The position numbers and the translations under genes are program-made. Below are positions 34,459 to 45,774 of a stretch of DNA of 64,000 nt, in pieces (the first letter of the stretch is position 1; each line of letters starts with the position of its first letter). The notes under the pieces are model-generated. The model was not told the origin of the DNA, ran no database searches, and saw only the letters and a program-made list of their open reading frames with translations. Origin of the DNA: Grammothele lineata (lineage: Eukaryota; Basidiomycota; Agaricomycetes; Polyporales; Polyporaceae); contig NDFF03000370.1 of the NCBI GenBank assembly GCA_002150815.3, positions 930,001-994,000 of the forward strand. Direction: 5' to 3'.

Positions 34459-36487
34459 CTAATTTTTGATTTTTGGGACCTTCGGCTTCCAGCTCGACGG
34501 TATTTTCATCACGACGTCGCTCCACGTCTCGAGTCGGCCCTCCTCCCATCGCTCGAGGTACGACAAACCCGCACTCGCACGGCGCCCCTCCTCCGTCTTC
34601 AGCCGGACTTCAGCGTCGCACCAGAAGAGGACCCAGTCACCCTGACGGATGTGGCCCGTGCTGCGCTCAAAGTACCACTTGTTGACCGGGTTGTCTGCGC
34701 GCGAGCGCCAGACGAGGTCGCGGCCTTCGCCCTTGCCCTCCTTGCCGCCGTTCGGGTTCGCGGAGAAGGGCAGCCCGAGTCCGTACGTCTCGTCATGGAG
34801 CGCGACCCAGAGGAAGTCGACCGTGCCGTCGCCCTGGTGCTCGGGCAGCACCGCAAACTTGTCGAGGTACGTGATCGGTGCGACCGCGCTCGACGTGCCC
34901 GCCGCACACGCCTCGCGCGTCACGATCGCCGCGCCGGCGTAGTCGCCCGCGACGATGACAAAGTCGAGGTCGCGCTCCATGCGCGCCCAGAAAGCTTCCT
35001 CGTCCAGCTCACGCCGGAAGGACTGCTCAAGGAGCACCTTCATCTTGCTCTTGTCGATCTCGTCGACGGTCCGCACGACCCGGATGGGCAGCCCGCGGCG
35101 CAGCAAGGTCGGCGTGTCCACCGTGAGTTTCCGGTTACCCTGGAGGAGCGCGTGAGGTAGGCTCGAGCTGACGGCCGGCCTGTTGGTGATTAGGTTGCCG
35201 ATGAGAGAACTGGGAGACCGGTGGGAGACCATCACGGCCGAGGATGTCGGAGGCATGTAGGCAAGACACGTGCGAGCGAGCTTGAGGTTGGAAAGCGCCG
35301 TCGGATGGCCGTGCTTCCAGCGCTGGTCGAATGTGTCACGGATGTACTGGTACTCGGAGGTCAGATTGACGAGCAGGTGCGGCATGCCGTGGCGAGCGTA
35401 GGACGGCACGCCGCCTTCACGGGTGATGATCATGAGCCGTAACGGGGTGAGGTCAACTTCATCCGGGAAGAGGGAGGGGTCGTCCTCGCCGACGACTGGA
35501 CTGGAATCGAGCGCGGCAGCTTCCACCATGCCGCGGGCAAGCGCCGCGACCACGTCGTTCGCATCGACTCGGACCGTTCGGCAGAAGGAATCCAGGGCGA
35601 GAGGTGCCAAAACGGGAATTTCCCCAGCTCGGAGCGCCGATCGGATGTGGATAAGGTCGGAGGGAAATGTGTGCGCTTCTGGGACGGCAAATTCTCGCGG
35701 TTCGGAGTACGTCCCGTCTTCTGGCTTGGGCCCTAGACGCACAACCGCACCGAGCACCGGACGAGCGCGTGCACCTTGTTTTTCTAGCGCGTTGACGACC
35801 CGCATGGTTTCGTCGAGCAGCGTTTGGCGTTCTTTTGGCGAACCGCGAGAGAGCTGGTCGTTCTCGACTACGATGACGCTCACTAATCCGAGTTTCTCGA
35901 GGTAGACCATACCACGCGCTATGCTCTCCAGCTGACGGTCTGTGAAGGGCGCTTGAAGTTTCACAAGGGCGGTACGCCGGTACACGGGATTGAGGATTGA
36001 GGCAACCACCGGACTAGTGGATGGCTTGATGTCGGGCGGCTTCACATCCGACTCCGCCGCCATGCTCTTTTCCGCTACCAGCGGGACTTCATCCTGGCGT
36101 GACGCTGGAGGCTGTGGCGGCTGTGGACGGGGTCCGAAGGATGCCAGGTAGGATTTGGTGTCCCTCAACGAGGGGTTGGCGCGAAGGAGCGATAAAATGA
36201 AATCCTGGGTAGCAGGAAATCATTTGTACGAGAGCCAACAACGGGAATAGTGGGAATACATACCTTCTCCGAAGGCTCTACATCGTCAGGTTCTGGCGGC
36301 TCGTACGACCTTCGCAAGCTCCGAATAGTCTGGGAGGCCACGTAGTGTAAGGTCAGCGATTCGGTATGTAGCGGCACGCGTACGGTATACTTACTGCGTA
36401 GAACGCTTTGAACGTCTGAGCAGAACGTGACTGGTGAGAAGCGGAAGAGATAGCGCCTCGGCCTAGACGTGTGGAGGTGGAGAGCAT
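34459..36487 (-). CDS. ARG2: Mitochondrial N-acetylglutamate synthase
   Basis: First enzyme of arginine synthesis: acetyl-CoA plus glutamate gives N-acetylglutamate. Start at the ATG at 36487; the first exon encodes an Arg/Ser-rich presequence (MLSTSTRLGRGAISSASHQS) suited to mitochondrial import. Two short introns follow, joining FKAFYA-TIRSLRRSYEPP and then DFILSLLRANPSLRDTKSYL. The body has an amino-acid-kinase-like region (VYRRTALVKLQAPFTDRQLE, LVSVIVVENDQL), then the C-terminal NAT domain: TLLRRGLPIRVV, ITYLDKFAVLPEHQGDGTVD, FLWVALHDETYGL, PVNKWYFERSTGHIR and WVLFWCD. The RSTG and KWYFERS blocks are typical of the NAGS/NAGK NAT domain. Length of about 620 residues fits fungal ARG2. Feedback inhibition by arginine is known for the family. 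Confidence 0.93.
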
Positions 36488-37355
36488 GGCGACGTGAGGG
36501 GATATGCGGTGGACATGGGGGTGAGGGAGAAGAGGTAATTATATAGACTCGTCGGAGTCAGAGAAACATCATCAGCCGTGCATGCAGGCTGTTGGATGAA
36601 ATTTCATCTAATCAGATAAAAGTAAGGCCGAAAGATTAGATGGCTTGGCCCTTCTGGCGCTTATCCGCCATTGGGTCGCACAGATATCTGAGATCGCTGA
36701 ATTCACTCAAACTGTCAGGTTGGACGCCTCATGCAGTCCACAGGCAGTTGTCCCTCGGTCACAGCGACCACTTGCCGGACATCCTAACCGAATTATGCGT
36801 AGATGAGTGGATTTCGTATGGCCTAGCGGCAACTTGCGCGCTCTCAGCGTTTGTTCTTCATCGCGTTCTCCGACATCCAACCATTCAGGTGTGCGCGGAA
36901 ACCGCGCGCGCGTTGCGGCCTACATACGAATTTGGCTTATGCTCACCCAACATTAGTCCAAGGGCATTTTGCGCGCCTCGGTGCGCCTCTCGTACGTACA
37001 ACATCGGTCTTGAACGGCGATGATCATCAAGGGCTGAGCGAGATGCGGCCAGGAACGGCGGAACCCGGGGAAAACGTCCATGCATGTGGCTATAGCACCA
37101 ACCATATTATTACACGCTCTCGGCATGACACGGCTGCTAACATTCTGGACGTATAACACATTTGTTGATTAGGGGAATGCGCCGCGACTGACTCGCTCTA
37201 AATCGGTTTCAAGTTGAGAAGATCGGCAGAATACAAGGAGCGCAGCCGTTACGATCGGTGGATAGCTGATGAACGTATTCTACCGAAGTTTTGAGATTCG
37301 GTGAACAGAAGTACTTCGGGTGGACCGAATCAGCCACCTCGGTCCGTGGTGGTAC
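36488..37355. other. Intergenic region upstream of ARG2
   Basis: No coding signal. The proximal 60 nt include ATTATATAGA (36538-36547), which on the minus strand reads TCTATATAAT and could be the ARG2 TATA element about 50-60 nt before its ATG. Confidence 0.45.
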
Positions 37356-37591
37356 CAGCTGGGTGCAAAATCGTAGTCCGGCGCCGGCTTTTCGTCCATA
37401 GGAGCATGCGGCACAGCCAACCCTTGTAAGGGAGGCTGCACCACTTACCCGAGAGCGTCTGCTGCTACAGACCCACCGTACACCACAGTCAGTTGACCAA
37501 CAGCCAATGCCATCGATGCAAGGCTCCTCGAGGCGCCCTGTGCTCCTACTCGCGAAAATCCGGCGATGGACTACGATTTTGCACCCAGCTG
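37356..37591. repeat. 236-bp element bounded by inverted repeats
   Basis: Positions 37356-37379 and 37568-37591 are perfect inverted copies of a 24-nt sequence starting CAGCTGGGTGC. The similarity continues inwards with gaps of mismatch: CGCCGG, TTTTCG and TAGGAGC recur in both arms, so each arm is about 55 nt. The interior shows no coding capacity. The layout suits a non-autonomous inverted-repeat element (MITE-like). No convincing target-site duplication can be seen at the ends. It lies 120 bp before the tRNA gene. Confidence 0.6.
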
Positions 37592-37709
37592 ACATACCTG
37601 CTACAATTCTTGTGCAATTCACACTGACAGTTCTGTACTCCACCTGACTGATTCCCGATCAACGGCCTTAAATGCGACCGTAGTCATATGAAAGGAACTA
37701 ACAGGCAAG

Positions 37710-37781
37710 TCTCTGTTAGTATATCGGTTAGTACACGCGCCTGTCACGGGCGAAAGCGGGGTTCGACTCCCCGACAGAGAG
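37710..37781 (+). tRNA. tRNA-Asp (GTC)
   Basis: This 72-nt cloverleaf has acceptor arms TCTCTGT and ACAGAGA (seven pairs), D-arm GTAT/GTAC with a GG-containing loop, anticodon loop CTGTCAC with anticodon GTC, and T-arm CGGGG/CCCCG around TTCGACT. The B box (GGTTCGACTCC) is perfect. There is no intron and CCA is not encoded. The anticodon stem CGCGC/GGGCG has one G-G mismatch (30:40). Confidence 0.95.
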
Positions 37782-37782
37782 C

Positions 37783-37788
37783 GTTTTT
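37783..37788 (+). terminator. RNA polymerase III terminator of tRNA-Asp
   Basis: A run of five T begins two bases after the discriminator base of the tRNA, in the usual position for Pol III termination. Confidence 0.8.
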
Positions 37789-38005
37789 GACTTTCGCAGT
37801 CGGCCGAGGAAGCTTGAATATCAGTTACAGAATAAACAGACTTCATTGGAAGTAACGTCTTGCCATAGTGCTGTCGCCTAAGAGCTGAGCCCTTCAATTG
37901 AGAAGCAAGATCATACGTCCAATCGTACGGTTATGTGATATGTACGAGAACGGAGTCCCTAGGAAGCAAAATCCACAGCCTTCACAGCATACGGATACAA
38001 TGAAT

Positions 38006-39650
38006 CTACTTCTGCCTACACTGCCTCACAGGGTTGATTCGTCGGGACCGCACCTTCTTGACAGGGCTAGAGATGGAATCTCCAGGAGCAGCGCCGGACT
38101 GTTCAGAAACCTTGCCTAACGAACCAGCATCACTGCGACGCCGCCACGGCTCGACCGTGCGCCCCCCTAGGTTCACGCTTGCTGCCAGATTCAAAACACC
38201 GTGATGGACGCGCGTGGTGAATCCTGAAACCGTCCATTTGTCGAGGTTACGGATGAGCAGGTACACCGCGATGATGTCACCGGCATTGTTCAGATCCCAC
38301 CGGCGAGGCGTGTACGTCCTCTGCTTGACATCCGGAAAGGGAGCGGAGACAATGCGCTAGGCAGGCACGGCTCGTGTGAGCACAACCTGGCAAGAACCAC
38401 GACGGAGTTACTCACGATGCCGTCTTCACCGTCGGTCCACCAGTCCGTGTGCGCTTGAACGGCACCTGCCGCGAATACTAGCCCGAATACTGGGGCCCGA
38501 ACTTTGAGATAATGCAGCTGTCTGAGCGAGGCTGCAGTAGACATCCGGTTTTGACGGTAGGCGGCATCGAAACCGCCCTCCATCGACTTCTTGTCTTCCC
38601 ACATTGTGCTTGCAACTTCGAAGCATGCTTCCGCTGGAAGATTCCAGCACAGTGTGGCTTGCTGCTTGAAAGAGGAGCGACCACCACAGCTGGCGGAGTT
38701 ATTCGCACGCCTGCTACGCGATAGTGACTTATATGGAGAACGCTCAGATCGGCAGAGTTCGTCGAATAGTTCCGTCGGGACGAAAAGCGCGCCGTCGGGA
38801 CGAATGGTCCTCGCGCTGAGGTCAGCAGCACGAGTGTTGCCGTGCCCCTCGAGGGATTGGGGTAATGATATCTGGTGTTGGATCCTTCAGAGAATCTGAG
38901 ATCAATGAGGACTTCCAACCACACAGCTGTCTGGAAGCCTACCGGCAATCGCTGTCTTCCCAACCTGGCATCCTCAAGACGTCGTAACTGATTCACAAAC
39001 AAATGCGTGAAATAGGATACGGTGAGAACGATCTCTCATGACGGAAATGCGCCTTCATACTCACACGTGCGATGCGAAGTCAGACTCGGAATAGGAGCGT
39101 CTAGAATCGCTCAGCCTGCGAACTCTCATCCAAGCCTTATACACTGTCTGGAGTTCGAACAGCGTCTCGATACAACTGGCGTGTTCAATAGAGGAGGAGA
39201 AAAGGTTTGGCTGGTCCTGAAAGGCATTTTGAAGGAACATAACGAATCCCTTCGGAAATCCTTTGAACACTGAGGGTCGACATAACTTTGACGACAAAGT
39301 ACCAGCTTAATTAAGATTCAACAGGGTACTTCGCCGAACTCACTGGATTAGCCCATGCAGTAGGTAAGCGCCCTTCCACATTGTAGACGTTGGCGACGTC
39401 ATGCTCAATGTCCGCAGGGATGTCCGCGTGCGATCCTTCAGTTAAGCGGTGAATGGCTGACCACCTGGAAAACTTTTTCGGATCCTTGGCGATTCTAGGG
39501 AGGCGTCAGCGGGGATCATGGGACTGGCAGCTTGCACCATCGTGATACTCACTGAGACGCCGTATGGGTACGATGCTTTCTTGGCTGCGAAGAAGCGTTC
39601 ATAGTAGTACTAGACGAACTGAGTGCACGCCGCAATTAGCCGGCACTACG
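38006..39650 (-). CDS. Spliced gene of unknown function
   Basis: Several clearly coding exons can be chained. From the 5' side: YYYERFFAAKKASYPYGVS; DPKKFSRWSAIHRLTEGS with DVANVYNVEGRLPTAWANP; VFKGFPKGFVMFLQNAFQDQ with YKAWMRVRRLSDS; LRRLEDARLGRQRLPVGFQ with AVWLEVLIDLRF; EVASTMWEDKKSMEGGFDAA with LKVRAPVFGLVFAAGAVQAH; and RTYTPRRWDLNNAGDIIAVY with LLIRNLDKWTVSGF. The last exon ends at 38006 in a Ser/Lys/Arg-rich tail. Donors such as GTGAGT are present after WANP and EDGI. The 5' end is unresolved: I could not find an ATG that joins in phase upstream of about 39650, so the start is a lower limit. No domain is recognised and no signal peptide or membrane helix is evident. It could be intact or 5'-truncated. 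Confidence 0.55.
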
Positions 39651-40047
39651 CCCATGTACCAGCACATAAAACACTTACAGGATTATAAGACAGTTAGCAT
39701 AAGTGTTCCTGGACTTCGGGGCGGTCGTGGCGGTCGTAATAGTCGTGACTTACATGAGGATAAGACGAGGGTGAGGGGTGAGGGGAAGGGGGTATGGAGT
39801 TGAGGGCAAGGAGGGGTGACAATGAAGTTCATGACTGTTCATCACCTATATACGCATCGAATTATGCGCGTCTACCCCGCAAGGTTCTTTCAACGAAGCT
39901 CTGCACGCACGATCACATGATCGAATACAGGCGTTTCGCGGAAGTAAATTCCCTTCTTGGCTGAGGCACATGGACGGAGACTAGAAGAACTGTAGGAAAA
40001 CACAGCGTCCACATTTATATCATCTAATATATTTCGACGGAACATCG

Positions 40048-41477
40048 CTAGAAGAATTTGTCCATCAAGTTCTTCGATACTTCTACACCAAGCTGTGTAC
40101 AAGGACATCAATATCGTGGACACGCAATACAATGGAACGAACAGAACGACTCACGAAGGTTGCAGCATTTGCGGGGAATGCCTAAAGAAAAATCTGAGTA
40201 ACGTTCATCGAGTATTCTCCGGCGAATGACACCTACGCGAGCCATTGCTGGACCCAAGCCTTTCCAGAGTGCCGCAATACCGTCCGCTGCTATCGTCTTC
40301 CTTGCACAATCCATGAACCCAGAGTAGGTCCCCGTAGGCGCAGACTGTATCCTCGATTTGAGAACCTAGAAAAAAAGGTTTGATCCATCGAACCCATTTT
40401 CCTCGCGTCAGGGACAATGAACTCACGTCTGGGGGGATGGCGATGGACCACATAGCAATACCCGCCGTACCGCCAGCAACTATAATGGCACCAAGATTGA
40501 GCTCGGACGGGGATTGGCCTGCGGGAGTGAGCATCTTCTTGGTGACTTCATACGCAGCGAAATAACTGGAAAGGACACCGTAAGGGGATAGCTCGAGGAG
40601 AAGGATGCGCCACATACGCAGCACTACCCGGCCCGTCTCGCATGACGGTCGCGACGGAACCGCGAAACACACTACGCAAACCGCCTTCGCGGTAGAGGTG
40701 TTTGACCACGTCGAAGACGCCGTTATACTGGGGACCGCCCTGACCCTGTCCTTGGACCTGCGTGATTGCGCTTTTGTCAATATGAGGTAGAGTATGGTGA
40801 ACCGCAAACACTGACCTGCAAGAGAACCTTCGCCCGCTCTACCGGCGCAGTGACGAGAGTGGTGGGGACGGCAGACAGGAAACCCGCGGCCGCAAGCTCT
40901 GCGGTGGAGAAATCCTTGCTCGTGCGATCGGGCGTTAGGCCCTGGATGAGCAATTTGGACATATCGTATGCCTTTGCCACTGGTTGAGCCAGGCTTGCGG
41001 ACTATTGTATTACAGGCTCACCCAAAAGGAGACGGCAAAGATGGGTGTTACGCCAAGTAATGGTGGGACGACACCGCGGTAGAGACTAGATTGGACACCT
41101 GAGCTCAAGAAAACGAATGCACGAGAGGCACGACGTACCCGGTGACGCCATCACGAGCCAACGCTTTCTTGACCACGTCCATTGCCCCAGTGTATGTGCC
41201 AGGCGCAGCGGTCTGCAATCGCGTCTTGGTGAGGTCAAACGGGTGGCCTGCACTCGCGTGACCCAGTCATTCAAGCGGGCTAGGCCAAACAAACCGAAGC
41301 GCGACGTACCTACGAGAACCGCAGAGACACCCCCTGCTCCGCCCGCGATGAACGACTTGATAGAATCGGCAGTCGACGAGCCATGGACCTCTTCTGCCGC
41401 TGGTGCGTCGCTCTACGCATCTTCAACACGTCAGAGGCGCGACATCACGCATCCGGAACGTATGGAAAACTGACCAT
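40048..41477 (-). CDS. Mitochondrial carnitine/acylcarnitine carrier
   Basis: SLC25A20-type carrier (fungal AcuH/Crc1) that exchanges acylcarnitine for carnitine across the inner mitochondrial membrane. Multi-exon; start at the ATG at 41477, joined by a short intron (GTCAGT donor, slightly weak) to [20 protein letters not shown]. The three Solcar repeats show their signatures [22 protein letters not shown] and [36 protein letters not shown] and [20 protein letters not shown] are diagnostic of this subfamily, and the end [14 protein letters not shown] is restored by the last intron. Six transmembrane helices are expected. It may supply acetyl or acyl units for acetate or fatty-acid growth. Same strand as the FAS1 gene upstream. 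Confidence 0.93.
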
Positions 41478-42112
41478 GATGGCTACTCTTGCTGCACAAG
41501 GACGTCAAGAGAGATGTGGGGAAGCCAGGCAGCGACGCGCGTGCCAGTGAAGGCTATAAGAGCGCGCTCGGGTCCGTCTGGCCCGGCACGAAGACTGCTT
41601 GGGATGCTAGCGCGTGATTCTCCCCGTCGGGCAAGATCCGATCTTGAGGCGCGATGGCTCAGTGAGCCGCCGGCCTCCAACCCCATATCCGTTCCAGTTC
41701 CGGGTGGCGGTTGCCCCACACAACCCCGCAATGCCTGAGAGGCAGGGGAGCTGCGTAGGGTTGGATGTGGGGAAATCGGAGAGGAGTCCTCGGAACGGAA
41801 CGAGGAGACCGCCTCGAGCTGGCATTCCCTGCTTCTCTTGGCAGGAACGTCTCGATGTCTTCTCGGCATACTCCGACATGTGCTGCTGCCTGCTGCTGCC
41901 GGACTAGAACTTGCAGGCACTCACAAAGCCCACACAGTGCAGACAACCGGCAGAGACGTAAACCGCCTGGGAAAGGAGGAATATAGCATGATACACGCGG
42001 GCTCCGATACAGCTTACATATTAGTCACTTTAAGATAGATACAGCGACTTTCCTAAGACCGAGCTCTAAAACGCAACGAATATGAATACCGACATTCAAG
42101 CAGACGTCGAGC
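41478..42112. other. Intergenic region upstream of the carnitine carrier
   Basis: 635 bp between the FAS1 stop and the carrier start, both on the minus strand. No coding signal; the open frames here are GC-driven and low in complexity. Confidence 0.5.
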
Positions 42113-44966
42113 CTAAGCATCCTCATCGTCAAATCCACCCGCCGGCTCGTACGTAGCCTCTGTCGTGTCCCGCTTCCAGACCCAGCGCACACCCCAGAAG
42201 AACAGACCGATGAGGGCAATCCCGCCCGCGCCGACGATGAGGGGTGCACCATACTCGGTGAACCAGCTCGGTTGGTAAGGCAGCAGGAGCCTGTCGATCT
42301 CCACGACACCACCAGTGCCGCCGCCCGTCGTGGAACGTCCCCACGAAACAATGCGCGCCCACTCCTGTTCGCCGTTCTTGCCGCGGGCACCCTTGATCCC
42401 GACCACAGTGCCGTCCTTGCCGTCCTTGTTGCTGTCGAAGATCCGGATGATGAGGTCACCATACGCGGCGTCTTTGCTGCGCAACGTCGTATATGTCGCA
42501 TAGTCGTCGAGGGCGAGGGGGCGGTTGTTGACGAGCGTGTCTACAATGTACCCTGACTTGCCAGGGAGGGAAGGCGAGGACTTAGGTGGTGTAGGGATAA
42601 TGTGTTGCTCGACGATGTCGCGGAGCCGCTCTTCGTCCGAATACAGTTCAGTAAGATTGATGTTGTTGAAGGCGTCGTCATTCGGGCAGAGAAGTGTCCA
42701 ACTCAAGCCTTCAAATCCAGCTTCGGCCCATTTCGAACCAGCGGGAGGAGCGGTCCCGTTGAGAATCCATCCGAGGCCAGCCTTTATTGCCATAGTCGAC
42801 ATGGTCGTCCCTTTTGCTGCTTTCACCAGCTTCCCGATGGTCAGCTCTACGGTGCGTGGAATCATGATGTCCGAGACCTCGTGAATGACGCCGGTTTGTG
42901 TCAGCATATTACGCGGGTTCAGACTCGACTGCATATCAGCCCAGCCGCCACTTGCAGTGAAGATAACTGCGTTGTCGGTCCCGGGCCTATCAACAGAAAG
43001 ATCGGAGCCCTCCAGCGTCTCGAAGGTATGCTGCGAGCCGTTGACGAGGGGATCGGCGTATTGTACTCCAACGAGGGCGTGATGACGAATGACACGCTCG
43101 AAATCCGCCTTGCCCGTCGAGGCCGTCAAGTGATCGCTCACAAGCTTGCCCAACCGCCTGAAGGCCGAGTTCGGGGGTACGAGTAAAGTCGTCTTGGGAG
43201 TGGTCTTTAGTGTGTCTGCGAGGTTCGTGGAGAAGACTCCCAACAGAAACGAGGAGAACTCCAAATCCGGAGACACGGCCTCGAGAGCGTCCACAGGAGG
43301 AGCAATTGGCCGAGACATGAAGTAGATTAGAGTGTTGTTCGCCTCTGCGAGAGATGGTTAACATTCAGCAGTGGCAACGTAGGCGACCATTACCTTGGAT
43401 GCCCATGACTCCCGCACCAGAAAATCGAATGGCCTTCTCATTCGGTTTCTTAGGGTCGTCCGAAACCTCCACAGCCAAGACCTGACGCCCGCCACTCAAA
43501 CCGGGCTCCTCCAGCGCCGTTCGCACCAGCATGCCATCTTCAAACTTCTTTGGCAGCCATTTTCCTGGAATGAAATGATATTGCAGAACCCGTTTGAGCT
43601 CTTCACTCCCTCGGTGAGGAAGGTCGCTGCCTGCAAACATAGTGATAATGTCGTCACGAGGGGCTAGGATGGTATATTGAACGGTCGGGTCGTTGATGAG
43701 ATGGGTCAGGTTGACGGAGTGGATTAGGGAGACGAATTCCGTGCAATTGAGCGCCAGGAGGTACTTCTCCGGGGTGGGCTGGAAGGCATCGGGGGGTACC
43801 AACAAGGATGAAACAGTATGGAGAACACCATTGGATGCATATATGTCCTTCTCCAAGATAGTTGCCCCAGATACATTAACCTTGTCTCCCAAGGGTTTGA
43901 TTTCAAGCTGACCACCGTCGATGGATGATACTACGCAACGATTAGTGACCTAACGGTAGTGATAGATAGAACAGCGCACTGTTCACAGGCTCCTTGAAAG
44001 AATCCGACCACTTCACTTGCTTCTCCTCCAAAAGGACTGCATGCATATTGAGGATATGTCTCAGATCGTCCGCGCCAAACTCGCTCTCAAGATATAGTCG
44101 ATCCAGTGGTGACAGCGCGGACCATGCATTGTCGACCGGGAGGAACAGGGTCAGTGTAGAGGTGCTATTTAGGAACTTAGTCAGCTCCGGGGTGAGAAGC
44201 TTGCGGAAGTACGAGAGTTCCGGACGGCGGGAGATGACGGTAGCTGGGAAGGCGCCCTGGATTAGCGGGAACTGGGGCTTGCATTTACAACCAAGCAAAC
44301 AGACGCACCCAGGTCCGGAGGCATGTCCAGTACCCTGTTCACCCCAAAGAGCTTCCCGTTGGAGGTCTCATTATGTGTCTTCACAACCTTCACGCCACCC
44401 TTGCCAAGAGAGTCTACGCCCACCCAAAAGGCCTCATTCCGGGCCGAAAGACGGAGACGCTGGGGATCCGTCCCGAGTGTGCCATTCTGCACAGGCATCC
44501 ATGGAGGATATGGTGGAGGTTCTTGGGTTGGAGGTTCGGTGGAATTTCGCGGATACAGGAGGGTATCGTGTTCCTGTGGAGTCTGCTCGGTAGGTAGGAG
44601 AGGGAGGGTGTAGTTGAGGAGGTGGTAGAAGAGTTGTTGCCGGAGCTGGAGCTGAAGGTTGTCCTGGAGCTCAGAGGCATCGTCGCTCAACACTTGCGCC
44701 CATAAACTATTGTTGCCGCTATGGTGCTTGACGGCGTCGTTGGTCGGGGCGAAGAACGTGCTACCATTAAGTCTATTCAGGGTTGGGATGAGCTTGGCAC
44801 GTTGGAGGAGCGTGATGAGGGAGACATAGTCAGGGTCGGCGCTGAGGGCGTCGAGGAGAGTGAAAGCCTGCGCCGTCGGTTTCGAGTCACGGAAGGGCAC
44901 TTGGGCCGGAGACGCGGCCGGAAGAAAGGACAGAAGGCCGAGCGGAATGCAAGGCCATAGCCTCAT
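42113..44966 (-). CDS. Multi-FAS1 (fasciclin) membrane protein
   Basis: Start at the ATG at 44966 with a signal peptide (MRLWPCIPLGLLSFLPAASP). About five FAS1 modules follow, recognisable by their repeated opening and H1-like blocks: LIPTLNRLNGSTFFAPTNDA, LNSTSTLTLFLPVDNAWSAL, LINDPTVQYTILAPRDD, LKTTPKTTLLVPPNSAF and LSWTLLCPNDDAFNN. The second boxes include VNRVLDMPPD, GVLHTVSSLLVPP and GVIHEVSDIMIP. Many N-glycosylation sequons occur. A C-terminal helix (APLIVGAGGIALIGLFFWGV) and a short acidic tail (GGFDDEDA) give a type I membrane protein. The layout resembles S. pombe fsc1, a vacuolar-membrane FAS1 protein needed for autophagosome fusion; the same role here is inferred. It is divergent from RAV1. 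Confidence 0.88.
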
Positions 44967-45774
44967 GGCAAGCGCAGTGGCTCCGTAGGGGCAGACGAGA
45001 GAGAGGGAGGAGCGGAGCAGTGAACAAGTATAAGAGAGAGGGTGGAAGGACAACGGAAGGGGATGGCTCAGCGGGAACGCCGCAAGTACTCGGGTTGTGC
45101 GCCGCGGCGTGCACTGCGGGGACCGCGTTGACGGATATAATGACGTCTCGTGTAATCCACGTGCTCGTCTTCCGTACGCATCACGATGCAGGCGCTTCTC
45201 CCATCGCGCAGCTCGCATAAAGTGGGAGAGGACCCGAGAGGACCTGGAAACGGCCTCACTGGCGAGAAAGTTGGAAGCTCTACATCTGACCATAGCGTCT
45301 TTGAAATTGGGAGGAGTGCCAGGGGAGAAACTCTCGGTGGCGACATTCTCCGGACCGAAGCCTTAGAGAACTGTATGAAGACTCGGCTCGTGTGCGCAAA
45401 AAATACATAGCGACTATCTCCGAGATTGCATGTCCATCGAGAAGATGGATATCGTCCTGGAGGGAATGGGCACCAGATACGTCGGGACAATCATTGGCGG
45501 GGACGTGTCGGGGAGACGCCCGGGGCGTCTGAGTAGGCGCATTAGGCGTACTGACAGAGACTGGCAGATCCTCCTGCCAGGGCACTGCCTGGGCGGGGAA
45601 AGAGAAGGCGCCCTGAGGAAGCCCTGAGCGGGGTACCTACTTCGCTCGCCTCTGCCCAAACTGGTCGCTTGTCTCCGGCTCTACTAGAATGCTCGACAGG
45701 CCTCGGCTTCATCTCTCTACGCTCTCATAGACGTCTCGCTCTCTGCTCACTACCCTATCGCTCTTACAGCCATA
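44967..45774. promoter_or_regulatory. Divergent intergenic region, FAS1 gene / RAV1
   Basis: The 808 bp between two divergent starts should hold both promoters. It includes CACGTG at 45159-45164 (AATCCACGTGCT) and a pyrimidine-rich stretch just before the RAV1 ATG (CTCTCATAGACGTCTCGCTC). No extra gene seen. Confidence 0.45.

Noticed and set aside
37209..37643. 144-codon minus-strand frame spanning the inverted-repeat element
   Set aside because: The frame crosses both repeat arms and has no recognisable protein features; a repeat is the simpler explanation.
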